This document shows, in pieces, positions 26,858 to 35,001 of a DNA stretch of 64,000 nt. Both the position numbers and the translations under genes were made by a program. This stretch comes from JALZIF01 sp964584905 (GTDB taxonomy: Bacteria; Gemmatimonadota; Gemmatimonadetes; Gemmatimonadales; Gemmatimonadaceae): the NCBI GenBank assembly GCA_964584905.1, contig CAZPCC010000395.1:1-64000 (forward strand), written 5' to 3'. Positions within the stretch are counted from its first letter, which is position 1, and every line of letters starts with the position of its first letter. The notes beneath the pieces were generated by a model that was not told the origin of the DNA, did no database searches, and saw only the letters and a program-made list of their open reading frames with translations.

Positions 26858-27276
26858 CCGACGCGCGAAGGATCGCCGGCGGGCATTCCTCGCGAGCCTC
26901 TTTGACGAGGATGCTCGCGCGAGCAGCGCTGTTGCGGTGTCCAAATTGTGGCGCGCGCGGTATCCTGCGCCACTGGTTCAAGATGAGTGACGCCTGTCCG
27001 GCGTGCGGTCTCACGCTCGATCGCGGAGAGTCGTCGGACTTCTGGCTGGGTGCGTATGCCTTGAACCTGGTGGTTGCCGAACTGATCACCGTCATTGCTA
27101 TCGTAGTGTGGATAGTGAGCGTGTGGCCAAGCGTTCCATGGACAGCGGTGCAGTGGGTGGCGGTGATTCTCGCCGGCGGGATGCCTTTGCTGTTCTTTCC
27201 ATTCGCCCGGACGTTATGGCTCGCGTTCGACCTTGGCATACGAGAGTCGGAGCCGGGCGACGTTCGTCGATCGTGA
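26854..27276 (+). CDS. DUF983-family zinc-ribbon membrane protein
   Basis: The 140-residue protein has a zinc ribbon of two Cys pairs (CPNCG, about 29-33, and CPACG, about 47-51) followed by two membrane segments (about 68-90 and 97-118). This is the DUF983 layout, function unknown. The start GTG overlaps the dioxygenase stop. The last dozen or so codons lie inside a DNA repeat shared with 40817-41113, so its C-terminal tail (ESEPGDVRRS) may have been supplied or replaced by that repeat. Confidence 0.85.
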   Translation: MTDARRIAGGHSSRASLTRMLARAALLRCPNCGARGILRHWFKMSDACPACGLTLDRGESSDFWLGAYALNLVVAELITVIAIVVWIVSVWPSVPWTAVQWVAVILAGGMPLLFFPFARTLWLAFDLGIRESEPGDVRRS

Positions 27277-27537
27277 CTCGCGATTCTGGCGGCGTACGCC
27301 GTTCGAGGATTGCAACTGCCTTCTACCGCGGAGGGCGCGGAGGGGCGCCGAGCACTGCCGAGGAACTGGTGCGAGGGGGTAGGGAGCTGTGAGGCGTCAG
27401 GGTTTCTCTGCGTTTTCTTACCACCGAGGACACAGAGGACACAGAGGGCAGCAGGAATGAACAACAGAGAAAAGACTATGCAAAAAGAGAAACAGTAATA
27501 GGATCAAGAACATGCTCGCGCTATGTAGTTAGGCACG
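27239..27537 (+). repeat. Half copy of nested inverted-repeat element (copy 1)
   Basis: This stretch matches 40817-41113 closely: TCGGAGCCGGGCGACGTTCG, then GAGGATTGCAACTGC, the purine-rich arms ACCGCGGAGGGCGCGGAGGG and GAGGACACAGAGGACACAGA, and GCTATGTAGTTAGG at the end. The right-hand arms found after copy 2 are missing here. The left end runs into the 3' end of the DUF983 gene. Unlike copy 2, it cannot fold into the full double hairpin. Confidence 0.85.
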
Positions 27538-27599
27538 GTTGTCGATGATCGCGCGGTCATTGTGAGCGCGGTGGGTGAGGCGCTCGAGCGCGGCTGAAC

Positions 27600-27791
27600 G
27601 CCCATGAGCCCCGATGAGGAGCAGGCAACCACAGCCGGGGCGGGGCCAGCGGGAACAGGAGCGAATGTTCCTCACGAGTCTGAGTGTTTTGGGCTTGCCG
27701 TATGCGATCCCCGAGCACAGAATGGGATGAGGAGATCTCGGGTCCCGGACTGGAGACTCGGAGCCCCGCCACTGCAGAGAGAGGTTCGGCC
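27600..27791 (+). repeat. Diverged leader repeat of lipoprotein paralogue A
   Basis: The bases before the first DUF4876-like gene share blocks with the leaders at 29246-29441 and 32368-32560: GGCCAGCGG, ATGTTCCTCACG, GGCTTGCCGT, GAGATCTCGGGTCCCG and GCAGAGAGAGG just before the start. It is the most diverged of the three. Confidence 0.6.
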
Positions 27792-29141
27792 ATGCTCGAT
27801 ACCCGCCGCATATCGTACGACAGCGTCAAGCTTCGCACGCGCGGGGGTCGGCCGGTGGCGTTTCTCCTTGCACTCGCGATCGCCGCCGGGTGTTCAAGCG
27901 AGACCTCGCTGGTGGATCCCGGTCGCGATGATACGACCGGTGGGGGCGGGGTGGTGCAACGCGTGCACCTAACGATTACCGTCAGCGTCGCTGCGGCCGA
28001 CGTGGCGGTAGCGACTGCGATCGGCTCGCCAGGCGGCGTCCTTTCCGGAGCCACGGTTGTTGCTCAGCGCACAGGAGCGGCCGACTCGGTGGTGGCGCAG
28101 AGCAACGCCAGCGGGATCGTTCAGTTCTCCAACGTGTTGGCGGGGACGTATACGATTTCGGTCATGCGGCTCCTGAGTGACACGGAGCGTGCGCAACTCG
28201 CTCCTAACGACGCGGATGTGACCGCGTTCGGCGGCGGGGCGCAGGTCAATGCCCAGGCGAGCGAGGGCGGTACGCCGACCGTGGCGGTCACGGTACCGAC
28301 GGTTGCGGGCCGGCGAGGCTCGTTGGTCATTAGTGAGCTGTATGCCCACGCGGCTGCGATTCCGGGAAGCGAGACGTACGTGACGGGCGACTATGTCGAG
28401 CTGTACAACAACAGCGACAGCACCATCTATCTCGATGGGAAGGTGGTCGGGAGAGGAATAAGCTGGCTCAGAGATTACGTGGGCTCACCGCGCACTTGCG
28501 CTGACATGGAGCAGTGGCGGACCGACAGCCAGGGGATCTGGAGTGCCTTCTTCTACCGCTTCCCTGGAGCAGGGCAAACCCATCCTCTCCAACCAGGTCA
28601 CGCGGTGGTGGTCGCCACGGACGCGATCGATCACCGGCAGTACCTATCTGCCTTACAGGACCTTTCTGGCGCGGACTTTGAGTTTGTGGGGCCGAGTGAT
28701 GTAGACAACCCGAGCGTGCCGAATATGGTGAACATCGGCCTGCGCGAGTGGAGCGCAAGCCTCTTCGGCCACGGTCTGTACTTCAACACCATCAACATCA
28801 TCGTGTTCGTCGCGGATTCCTTGGATCCGACGACACTCGTGCACGATAACCTGCCGGTTGTCAATCCTGATCACGTCCGCATACCGGGATCGAAGGTACT
28901 GGACGTCTTCACGAGCGTAATGGTACCGGCGCTCGAGGCGACCCTAACGTCGCCCTGTTCCGAGCTCGTGAATCCGGAGTTCGATCGTGCCTATTCCGGA
29001 TTGCTGGACCAGGATCCCACGCACACGATCAGACGTCGCGCGCTGACTCAAGCTTCATCTGGCCAGTTGGTGCTTCAGCGAACGAAGACGAGCTCGCGGG
29101 ATTTCGCCTTCGGGTCACCCTCACCCGGACAGGTGCCATAG
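27792..29141 (+). CDS. DUF4876-like lipoprotein, paralogue A
   Basis: The 449-residue protein has a signal peptide with lipobox (LAIAAGCSSE), a Gly-rich linker (DDTTGGGGVVQ), a prealbumin-like beta domain (about 50-165; SNASGIVQFSNVLAGTYTIS) and a lamin-tail-like domain (RRGSLVISELYAHA, GDYVELYNNSDSTIYLDGKV). This fits the DUF4876 type; the role of the family is unknown. I chose the ATG at 27792, after AGAGAGG, since the signal peptide starts soon after. Paralogues B and C follow. It lies outside the redoxin-peptide cassettes but belongs to the same island. Confidence 0.75.
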   Translation: MLDTRRISYDSVKLRTRGGRPVAFLLALAIAAGCSSETSLVDPGRDDTTGGGGVVQRVHLTITVSVAAADVAVATAIGSPGGVLSGATVVAQRTGAADSVVAQSNASGIVQFSNVLAGTYTISVMRLLSDTERAQLAPNDADVTAFGGGAQVNAQASEGGTPTVAVTVPTVAGRRGSLVISELYAHAAAIPGSETYVTGDYVELYNNSDSTIYLDGKVVGRGISWLRDYVGSPRTCADMEQWRTDSQGIWSAFFYRFPGAGQTHPLQPGHAVVVATDAIDHRQYLSALQDLSGADFEFVGPSDVDNPSVPNMVNIGLREWSASLFGHGLYFNTINIIVFVADSLDPTTLVHDNLPVVNPDHVRIPGSKVLDVFTSVMVPALEATLTSPCSELVNPEFDRAYSGLLDQDPTHTIRRRALTQASSGQLVLQRTKTSSRDFAFGSPSPGQVP

Positions 29142-29245
29142 CCCTCGGAATTTCTAGCTGTACGCCGATCGGCAAAGCTCAGGGCCGAGGTTGCGATTCA
29201 GGCAAGCGGCGCGACAGGCGGTGCATTGCGACGACCCGTCACCAG

Positions 29246-29441
29246 TCGCTCCTGCGCCCCCGCGCCATGAGCATCGATACGATAGGCGGATGAGGGCCAG
29301 CGGATAAAGATCGTATGTTCCTTCACGCATTCAACGGGTTCTGGCTTGCCGTCCTCGGTTCCCGCACGCAGAATAGGGTAACGAGATCTCGGGTCCCGAA
29401 CGGAGAATCGGGGACGCGGCCCATCGCAGAGAGTTCCACCA
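29246..29441 (+). repeat. Duplicated leader of paralogue B
   Basis: This region is nearly identical to 32368-32560, sharing TCGCTCCTGCGCCC, GATAGGCGG, GAGGGCCAGCGGATAAAGAT, CGTATGTTCC and GCATTCAACGGGTTCTGG, ending in GCAGAGAG before the start codon. It probably holds the promoter and translation signals of the lipoprotein. The bases 29142-29245 show nothing. Confidence 0.8.
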
Positions 29442-30794
29442 ATGCCCTCCATATACGACGCGGATCCGTACGACAGCGCGAGTCGCCGCCCGCGCGCGTG
29501 GCGGCCTCTGGCGTTTCTCCTCGCACTCGTGATTGCTACGGGGTGTTCGAGCGAGACGTCGCTCGTGGATCCCGGGCCTGACGATACGACCGGTGGGGGC
29601 GGGACGGTGCAGCGCGTGAATCTCGCGATCACGGTCCGGGTCCACGCGGCGGACGTCCCCGTGGCGGCGGCGATCGGGTCGCCAGGCGGGGTGTTGTCAG
29701 GAGCGACCGTCGTCGTGCGGCGCGTCGGTGCGGCCGATTCGCTCGTGGCCCAGAGCGACGCCAGCGGGGCCGTCCAGTTCTCGAACGTGTTGGCGGGAAC
29801 CTACACGGTCTCCGTAGTGCGACTCCTCAGCGACACGGAGCGAGCGCAACTCGATTCTAGCGATGCGGACGTGATGGCGTTTGGGGGTGGGGGGCAGGTG
29901 GGTGCGCAGGCTAGCGGGGGCGGCACGCCAACGGTGGCGGTAAATGTCCCGACGGTAGCGGGTCGGCGCGGATCGCTGGTGATCAGCGAGCTCTGGGCAC
30001 ATGCGCCATCGCTTCCCGCAGGTGGATTCTACTCCACGGGCGACTACATCGAGCTGTATAACAATAGCGACACAATCATCTTCCTCGATGGGAAGGTGGT
30101 TGGCGTTGCGCAAGGCTTCTACCGAGACCACATCGGTACCGATCACGACTGTGCTGCAATGGCGCAGTGGCGGCTGGATCCGGAGGGCATCTGGAGCGCC
30201 TATTTCTATCGGTTTCCGGGTGGAGGTCAGGCTTATCCTCTCGCGCCGGGACAAGCAGCGGTTGTGGCCACCGACGCCATCGATCACCGCCAGTACTTGT
30301 CGACGCTCCAAAATCTCTCGGGAGCCGACTTTGAGTTTGTAGGGCCAAGCGACGTCGACAATCCCAGCGTGCCGAACATGGTGAACATAGGCCTACGCGA
30401 GTACAACGCCACGAACATCGGCCATGGACTCTACTTCAACAACATCGATCAAGTGGCGTTTATCGCAGATTCAGTCGACACAGCGGCACTCGTACATGAC
30501 AACTTGCCAGTCAACAACCCCGAACACGTCCGTATGCCGCGCGATAAGCTGCTCGATGTCTTCACGACGATCATGACGCCGGCACTAGAGGCTACCGTTA
30601 CGCCGCCGTGTGCCCAGCTGGTTCACGCGGAGATCGATCGCGCACACGCCCAGTTGCTCGACTACAACACAGTCGATGCCATTCGGCGTCGAATGCTGTT
30701 CGTGGCTCCCTCTGGTCACCCGGTGTTGCAACGCACGAAAACGAGCGCAAGGGATTTTACTACCGGAGCACCGTCACCGGGGCAGGTACCCTAG
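29442..30794 (+). CDS. DUF4876-like lipoprotein, paralogue B
   Basis: The 450-residue protein shares the layout of paralogue A: lipobox LVIATGCSSE, Gly-rich linker, beta domain (SDASGAVQFSNVLAGTYTVS) and lamin-tail-like domain (GDYIELYNNSDTIIFLDGKV). Its first half is nearly identical to paralogue C, while its second half differs where A and C agree (B reads FYRDHIGTDHDCAAMAQWR). The lipidated protein should be anchored in the envelope. A minus-strand peptide/redoxin cassette follows downstream. Confidence 0.78.
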   Translation: MPSIYDADPYDSASRRPRAWRPLAFLLALVIATGCSSETSLVDPGPDDTTGGGGTVQRVNLAITVRVHAADVPVAAAIGSPGGVLSGATVVVRRVGAADSLVAQSDASGAVQFSNVLAGTYTVSVVRLLSDTERAQLDSSDADVMAFGGGGQVGAQASGGGTPTVAVNVPTVAGRRGSLVISELWAHAPSLPAGGFYSTGDYIELYNNSDTIIFLDGKVVGVAQGFYRDHIGTDHDCAAMAQWRLDPEGIWSAYFYRFPGGGQAYPLAPGQAAVVATDAIDHRQYLSTLQNLSGADFEFVGPSDVDNPSVPNMVNIGLREYNATNIGHGLYFNNIDQVAFIADSVDTAALVHDNLPVNNPEHVRMPRDKLLDVFTTIMTPALEATVTPPCAQLVHAEIDRAHAQLLDYNTVDAIRRRMLFVAPSGHPVLQRTKTSARDFTTGAPSPGQVP

Positions 30795-30990
30795 CGCGTG
30801 GCATGAGGCTCTGGCGAACTACCTGCCTGAGCATCAGTTCTTGATGGCGGCTCACTTGAGGCCGATGTGGTGGCGCGACAGACTCGATGATTTCCCAAAC
30901 TGACATTCAGCCCACCAGTCCGTGCGGTGCGCTGGTGGCCTCGGTGCTGCAACAAGAGCTACGCCTATTCCGGTCTCGTCAACATTGAGG

Positions 30991-31217
30991 CTAGGAACAG
31001 AGGCAAGCATTCCCTGCTGTGCATGTCCCGACGTCGTAATCGAGGAACTCGCAGCAGTCCTGACACTCCTGCATCGAGAAGCACATGGGGTAATTCTCGC
31101 AGACCCTCACAGCGTGTACTCGAGTCGCGGCAAGTGCTTCGCGCGCTCCGAAGCCAAGGATACCACAACAGTGGCTAATAGAACTGCTCGCAAAGCCCGA
31201 GTCATGAACGGCTGCAT
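30991..31217 (-). pseudogene. Frameshifted eight-Cys NVEALA-like peptide (copy 1)
   Basis: Start ATG (31217, after GGAGGGCAGA) to TAG spans 227 bases, against 228 in the intact copy at 34709-34936. The first frame gives a signal-like start (MTRALRAVLLATVVVS) and stops after about 36 residues. The second frame continues with GAREALAATRV and then the same cysteine pattern as the intact copy: C-x5-C-x5-C-x2-CC-x9-C-x5-C-x-C. One missing base between the signal sequence and the REALA segment explains the break. There is no slippery heptamer, so programmed frameshifting looks unlikely, but it cannot be excluded. Confidence 0.75.
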
Positions 31218-31271
31218 TCTGCCCTCCGTGGAAATAGGAAGAAGAACGGTTGATACGGAACGAGCGACGCG

Positions 31272-31904
31272 CTACGGAACTGAGGTCCCTGTGGCAATGA
31301 ACAAGGAGTCGGAACTAATCTCGGGAGCGGTTCGAACCGCCTGCAACACAGAGTCGATAGCACGTTCCGTGGTGAGTGCACCCATGCGCGCATGCAGCAC
31401 ATTCCCCTGCTCGCCCACGACGAATGTCGTTGGCACCGACTTGGCGCGATACAACGCACGCAGGCGCGGGTCTGCGAGTTCGATCACGGGGAACGTAAAT
31501 CCGATTCGGCGCAACGAGTCCGTCGGCGGGAGAATTGAATCCAGCGAGATCCCGATCACCTCTGCCTCGCCCGACGCACGAAGCGTATCCGCCAAATAGT
31601 GCCACGCGGGTAGCGTTTGCCGGCAGAACCCGCAGGTGGTCGTGAAGAAGAGGAGTACCTGTCGTCCTCCGCTTGGCGGATCGCCGATCGTAACGGTGTC
31701 CCGGGCAAGCGTCATCGCCTTGACGGCCGGGACGACCATACCGGCGTAAGGCAAGAACGCACGCCGCTCAAGGACCACGATGCGATCTCGCATGCCGCGC
31801 GACTGTGCACCCAGCACGGCGACCAGCGCGAGCGCGCCAGCCAAGGCGAACGGAAGGACATAGCGAGCGGCGCCGGCAGCGGCGGCCCGTACGGATCGCA
31901 CCAT
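31272..31904 (-). CDS. Membrane-anchored TlpA-like thiol-disulfide oxidoreductase (copy 1)
   Basis: The 210-residue protein has one N-terminal membrane anchor (YVLPFALAGALALVAVLGAQ, about 15-34), then a thioredoxin-fold domain with FFTTTCGFCRQTLPAW (Cys91, Cys94) and the cis-Pro segment KSVPTTFVVG. TlpA/ResA-type proteins face the periplasm and reduce or reshuffle disulfides. Next, 54 bases downstream, lies the eight-Cys peptide remnant, a plausible substrate. The ATG at 31904 is preceded by AAGGTGGGTCC. The promoter is at 31932-31960. Copy 2 at 35002-35625 is clearly homologous. Confidence 0.85.
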   Translation of the reverse strand: MVRSVRAAAAGAARYVLPFALAGALALVAVLGAQSRGMRDRIVVLERRAFLPYAGMVVPAVKAMTLARDTVTIGDPPSGGRQVLLFFTTTCGFCRQTLPAWHYLADTLRASGEAEVIGISLDSILPPTDSLRRIGFTFPVIELADPRLRALYRAKSVPTTFVVGEQGNVLHARMGALTTERAIDSVLQAVRTAPEISSDSLFIATGTSVP

Positions 31905-31931
31905 GGACCCACCTTCCGAGGAGGGGGAACC

Positions 31932-31960
31932 ATTATAGGATCGATTCCCAGTTCGCGCAA
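31932..31960 (-). promoter_or_regulatory. Promoter of redoxin copy 1
   Basis: On the minus strand TTGCGC, a 17-base spacer and TATAAT lie about 28 bases before the ATG. The TATAAT is a perfect -10 match. The same arrangement is kept upstream of redoxin copy 2 (35656-35684) with a weaker -10. Confidence 0.75.
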
Positions 31961-32367
31961 GTGCCACAAAGCGGCGATCGGATTGTCGTCGCGTTCGGCG
32001 AATGACCTATCGACGGTTCGCTGGAGCATTCAGTGTTGCGCGGCGCCGCAACTGCATCGTTGAGCGCCCCCGAGTTGCTTGTGCCTCGAGTGTTGTTGTC
32101 GAAATACGGGCGGCCGCCCAGCTTCGCTCTCCGCCTGGTAGCCGCCTCACACTCTATTCCTGATGAAGCCGGACCGATGCGCACAGCCGAAAAGTACGAG
32201 GGGATCGGGAAGCAAGCCGCCGATGTGCGCGGGATCGCCAGCGGGCGGAAAACTCGTTTTCGCCTCGCAGTAGCTAGGCATGCCTATGACTCGCCTCCAT
32301 GTCGCCTCCGGTTTAGGGCGAAGCACGAGCACCGGTCTGCCACGTACCGGCATCCTGTCCGGCCTAC
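31961..32367. other. Intergenic region between divergent genes
   Basis: About 400 bases beyond the redoxin promoter and before the paralogue C leader. I see no convincing gene or repeat. Confidence 0.4.
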
Positions 32368-32560
32368 TCGCTCCTGCGCCCGCGCAGAAAGATCGACACG
32401 ATAGGCGGGTGAGGGCCAGCGGATAAAGATCGTATGTTCCTCACGCATTCAACGGGTTCTGGCTTGCCGTCCTCGGTTCCCGCACGCAGAATAGGGTAGC
32501 GAGATCTCGGGGTCCCGAACCGAGAATCGGGGACGCGGTCCATCGCAGAGAGGTCCACCA
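32368..32560 (+). repeat. Duplicated leader of paralogue C
   Basis: Near-identical to 29246-29441, including GAGGGCCAGCGGATAAAGAT and GCATTCAACGGGTTCTGG, up to the start codon. It implies that the lipoprotein genes were duplicated together with their control region. Confidence 0.8.
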
Positions 32561-33910
32561 ATGCCCTCCATACACGACGCGGATCCGTACGACAGCGCGT
32601 GTCGCCGCCCGCGCCCGTGGCGGCCTCTGGCGTTTCTCCTCGTATTCGCGATTGCCACGGGATGCTCGAGCGAGAGCTCGCTGGTGGATCCCGGGCCAGA
32701 CGACACGACCGGTGGGGGCGGGACGGTGCAGCGGGTGAATCTCGCGATCACGGTCCACGTCCACGCGGACGACGTGCCGGTGGCGGCGGCGGTCGGGTCG
32801 CCAGGCGGGGTGTTGTCAGGAGCGACCGTCGTCGTGCGGCGCGTCGGTGCGGCCGATTCGCTCGTGGCCCAGAGCGACGCCAGCGGGGCCGTCCAGTTCT
32901 CGAACGTGTTGGCGGGAACCTACACGGTTTCCGTAGTGCGACTCCTCAGCGACACGGAGCGGGCGCAGCTCGATTCTAGCGATGCGGACGTGACGGCGTT
33001 TGGGGGTGGGGGGCAGGTGAGTGCGCAGGCAAGCGGGGGCGGCACGCCAACAGTGGCCGTGAATGTGGCGACGGTGGCGGGTCGGCGCGGATCGCTGGTG
33101 ATCAGTGAGCTCTGGGCGCACACGCCCTCACTTCCGGCTGGTGGCTACTACTACACCGGCGACTACCTGGAGCTCTATAACAACAGCGACACCACGATCT
33201 ACCTAGATGGAAAGGTCGTCGGCATTGGTATCAGTTGGCTCAGGGATTACGTGGGGTCGCCCCGCACCTGTGCTGACATGGAGCAGTGGCGGATCGATCC
33301 CCTGGGCATTTGGAGTGCCTATTTCTACCGCTTTCCAGGGACGGGGCAGACATACCCCCTCCTCCCAGGAGAAGCCGTGGTCCTGGCCACCGATGCTATC
33401 GACCATAGACAGTACCTATCGACGCTTCAGGATCTCTCAGGCGCCGATTTCGAGTTTGTGGGACCTAGCGATGTCGACAATCCGGGCGTGCCGAACATGA
33501 TCAACATCGGACTGCGAGAGTGGGCCGCAACTACGGTAGGCCATGGCCTGTACTTCAATGGCATCAACCGAATCGTGTTTGTGAGCGATTCACTCGATCC
33601 CACGACGCTCGTGCACGACAACTTGCCGGTCAACAACCCTGACCATGTGCGGATTCCGGGATCGAAGCTGCTTGATTTGTTCACGAGCATCATGGTACCG
33701 GCGACGGAGGCAATCCTACCGCCACCATGTCCGGAGCATGTGAATGCACTCTTCGATCGTGGCTACGCGCAGCTGCTTGATTCCGAAGGAACGGACGCGA
33801 TTAGGCGAAGCGTCCTGTCGCAGATAGCAGGCGAGCCTGTGTTGCAGCGAACAAAGACGAGTGCCCGGGACTTCGCTCGAGGTGCTCCCTCCCTTGGACG
33901 AGTACCATGA
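32561..33910 (+). CDS. DUF4876-like lipoprotein, paralogue C
   Basis: The 449-residue protein has lipobox FAIATGCSSE and the same domains as A and B. It looks like a mosaic: the N-terminal half (to about residue 185, GSLVISELWAHTPSLPAGG) is nearly identical to B, but the C-terminal half (GISWLRDYVGSPRTCADMEQ, then SLDPTTLVHDN) is closer to A. This suggests gene conversion between paralogues. A group II intron begins about 100 bases after its stop, and the intact peptide/redoxin cassette lies on the minus strand further on. Confidence 0.78.
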   Translation: MPSIHDADPYDSACRRPRPWRPLAFLLVFAIATGCSSESSLVDPGPDDTTGGGGTVQRVNLAITVHVHADDVPVAAAVGSPGGVLSGATVVVRRVGAADSLVAQSDASGAVQFSNVLAGTYTVSVVRLLSDTERAQLDSSDADVTAFGGGGQVSAQASGGGTPTVAVNVATVAGRRGSLVISELWAHTPSLPAGGYYYTGDYLELYNNSDTTIYLDGKVVGIGISWLRDYVGSPRTCADMEQWRIDPLGIWSAYFYRFPGTGQTYPLLPGEAVVLATDAIDHRQYLSTLQDLSGADFEFVGPSDVDNPGVPNMINIGLREWAATTVGHGLYFNGINRIVFVSDSLDPTTLVHDNLPVNNPDHVRIPGSKLLDLFTSIMVPATEAILPPPCPEHVNALFDRGYAQLLDSEGTDAIRRSVLSQIAGEPVLQRTKTSARDFARGAPSLGRVP

Positions 33911-34007
33911 CGACCCAGGTTGGGAATTGCCGCACCAGGTGATGCTACTCGACTGGAGCTTGCGATGCGGGAGCGGATGAAAGGACGAGTCCTTTCGCGC
34001 GCCTGTT

Positions 34008-34652
34008 GTATGCCCAGAATGGATCGTGACTTGGAGGTGCAAGTCCTCCGGGGAGCTGGTCGTAGCGACCCGAGTAAACCGCTAGGCGGCGACCGTGAGG
34101 GTACTGCTGAAAGAAGCGGCTAGCGAATCTGCGCGTAAGGACACGAACCCGATAGGAGGCATTGCCGAGCAGGGTGAGCGGGCAGCAGACCGCGAAGCTC
34201 TCACGACTAAGGCTCAAGCGATGTAAATCCGACAATGGTCCCGAGACGGCGACCATTCTTACCTGTGGAGATCTGGCCTTACGCGTGAAATCGCGACGCT
34301 GACGGGAGTCGACGGTGGAGCCAGAAGTCAGCAGAGGCCTGAGTGGCGGCGCGGCATCGTCCGAAGCCCGGACTGCGAAGGACCGAACGAGGAGGAGCGC
34401 CAGCTCACAGAATGTGGGAAGGCAGCCACCAGAAGTGCGCGATGCGGAGCTCGCGCCAAAGGGCAGAGGTAAAGCCTCAGCGTACAGCGCAGTGGTGAAG
34501 CCGGACGGGCCGGCGTAAACGAACGCTCAGTCGCACTCGCTGGCATCAGCGAGCCGTGACCTCCCTTCTCGAACCGCGCCGGATGCAGACCCGCATGTCT
34601 CGTGGTGTAGGAGGGGAGTAGCGACGGTCAGTCGCTACCCCCTATCCCGATT
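34008..34652 (+). mobile_element. Group II intron with only a remnant of its ORF
   Basis: The left part carries group II domain I-like sequence: GTATGCCCAGAATGG, then CGTGACTTGGAGGTGCAAGT and a CCTCCGG stem. A segment GTGGAGCCAGAAGTCAGCAG (about 34314) matches the stretch found just before or at the maturase start in such introns; the ORF then stops after 67 codons, so there is no full reverse transcriptase. The right part has a domain V-like hairpin (GAACCGCGCCGGATGCAGAC, then CCGCATGTCTCGTGGTGT) and a domain VI-like stem ending CCCCCTATCCCGATT. At about 645 bases it could splice only with a maturase from elsewhere. Ends are approximate. Confidence 0.8.
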
Positions 34653-34708
34653 CCCGACTGCCGAGAACGAGAAGACCAGTTTTCTTCCAAACCAGAAATG
34701 CTGTTCCG

Positions 34709-34936
34709 TTACGAACAGAGACAGGCTCCGGCCATTGTGCAGAAGCCCGAATCGTTGCCTAGGAACATGCAGCATGCGTCGCACTCAGGAGTTGACTCGC
34801 ACATCGGGTAGTTCTCGCAGACGAGAGTGGAGTGGGCGCGGTTCGCCGCAAGTGCTTCCTGCGCGCCAAAGCCGAGGATGCCTGACAGCACCAGCAGCGT
34901 AAGTCCCCAACGAACCTGCTTGCGAATTCTCTGCAT
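34709..34936 (-). CDS. Exported eight-Cys peptide with NVEALA-like leader (copy 2, intact)
   Basis: The 75-residue product starts at an ATG with a perfect AGGAGG site (CCCAGGAGGACACG before it). Residues about 8-24 are a hydrophobic signal (VRWGLTLLVLSGILGFG). AQEALA (25-30) recalls the NVEALA motif that ends the leaders of small exported peptides in Bacteroidota. The rest holds eight Cys (40, 46, 52, 55, 56, 66, 72, 74) with spacing x5, x5, x2, none, x9, x5, x1. It lies 65 bases after the TlpA-like gene, which may handle its disulfides. The function is unknown: metal ligand, structural peptide and secreted signal are all possible. Confidence 0.78.
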   Translation of the reverse strand: MQRIRKQVRWGLTLLVLSGILGFGAQEALAANRAHSTLVCENYPMCESTPECDACCMFLGNDSGFCTMAGACLCS

Positions 34937-35001
34937 CGTGTCCTCCTGGGAATCAGCGGTGGGTCGGCGCCTCAAACGTACTCGAGTTTGAGGCGGTTAC
35001 G

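Noticed and set aside
30991..31217. Programmed frameshift in peptide copy 1
   Set aside because: No slippery heptamer or downstream stem is visible; a simple deletion is enough.
34315..34518. 67-codon open frame as an independent gene
   Set aside because: It lies inside the group II intron and begins with the sequence typical of the maturase start region; it is best explained as its remnant.
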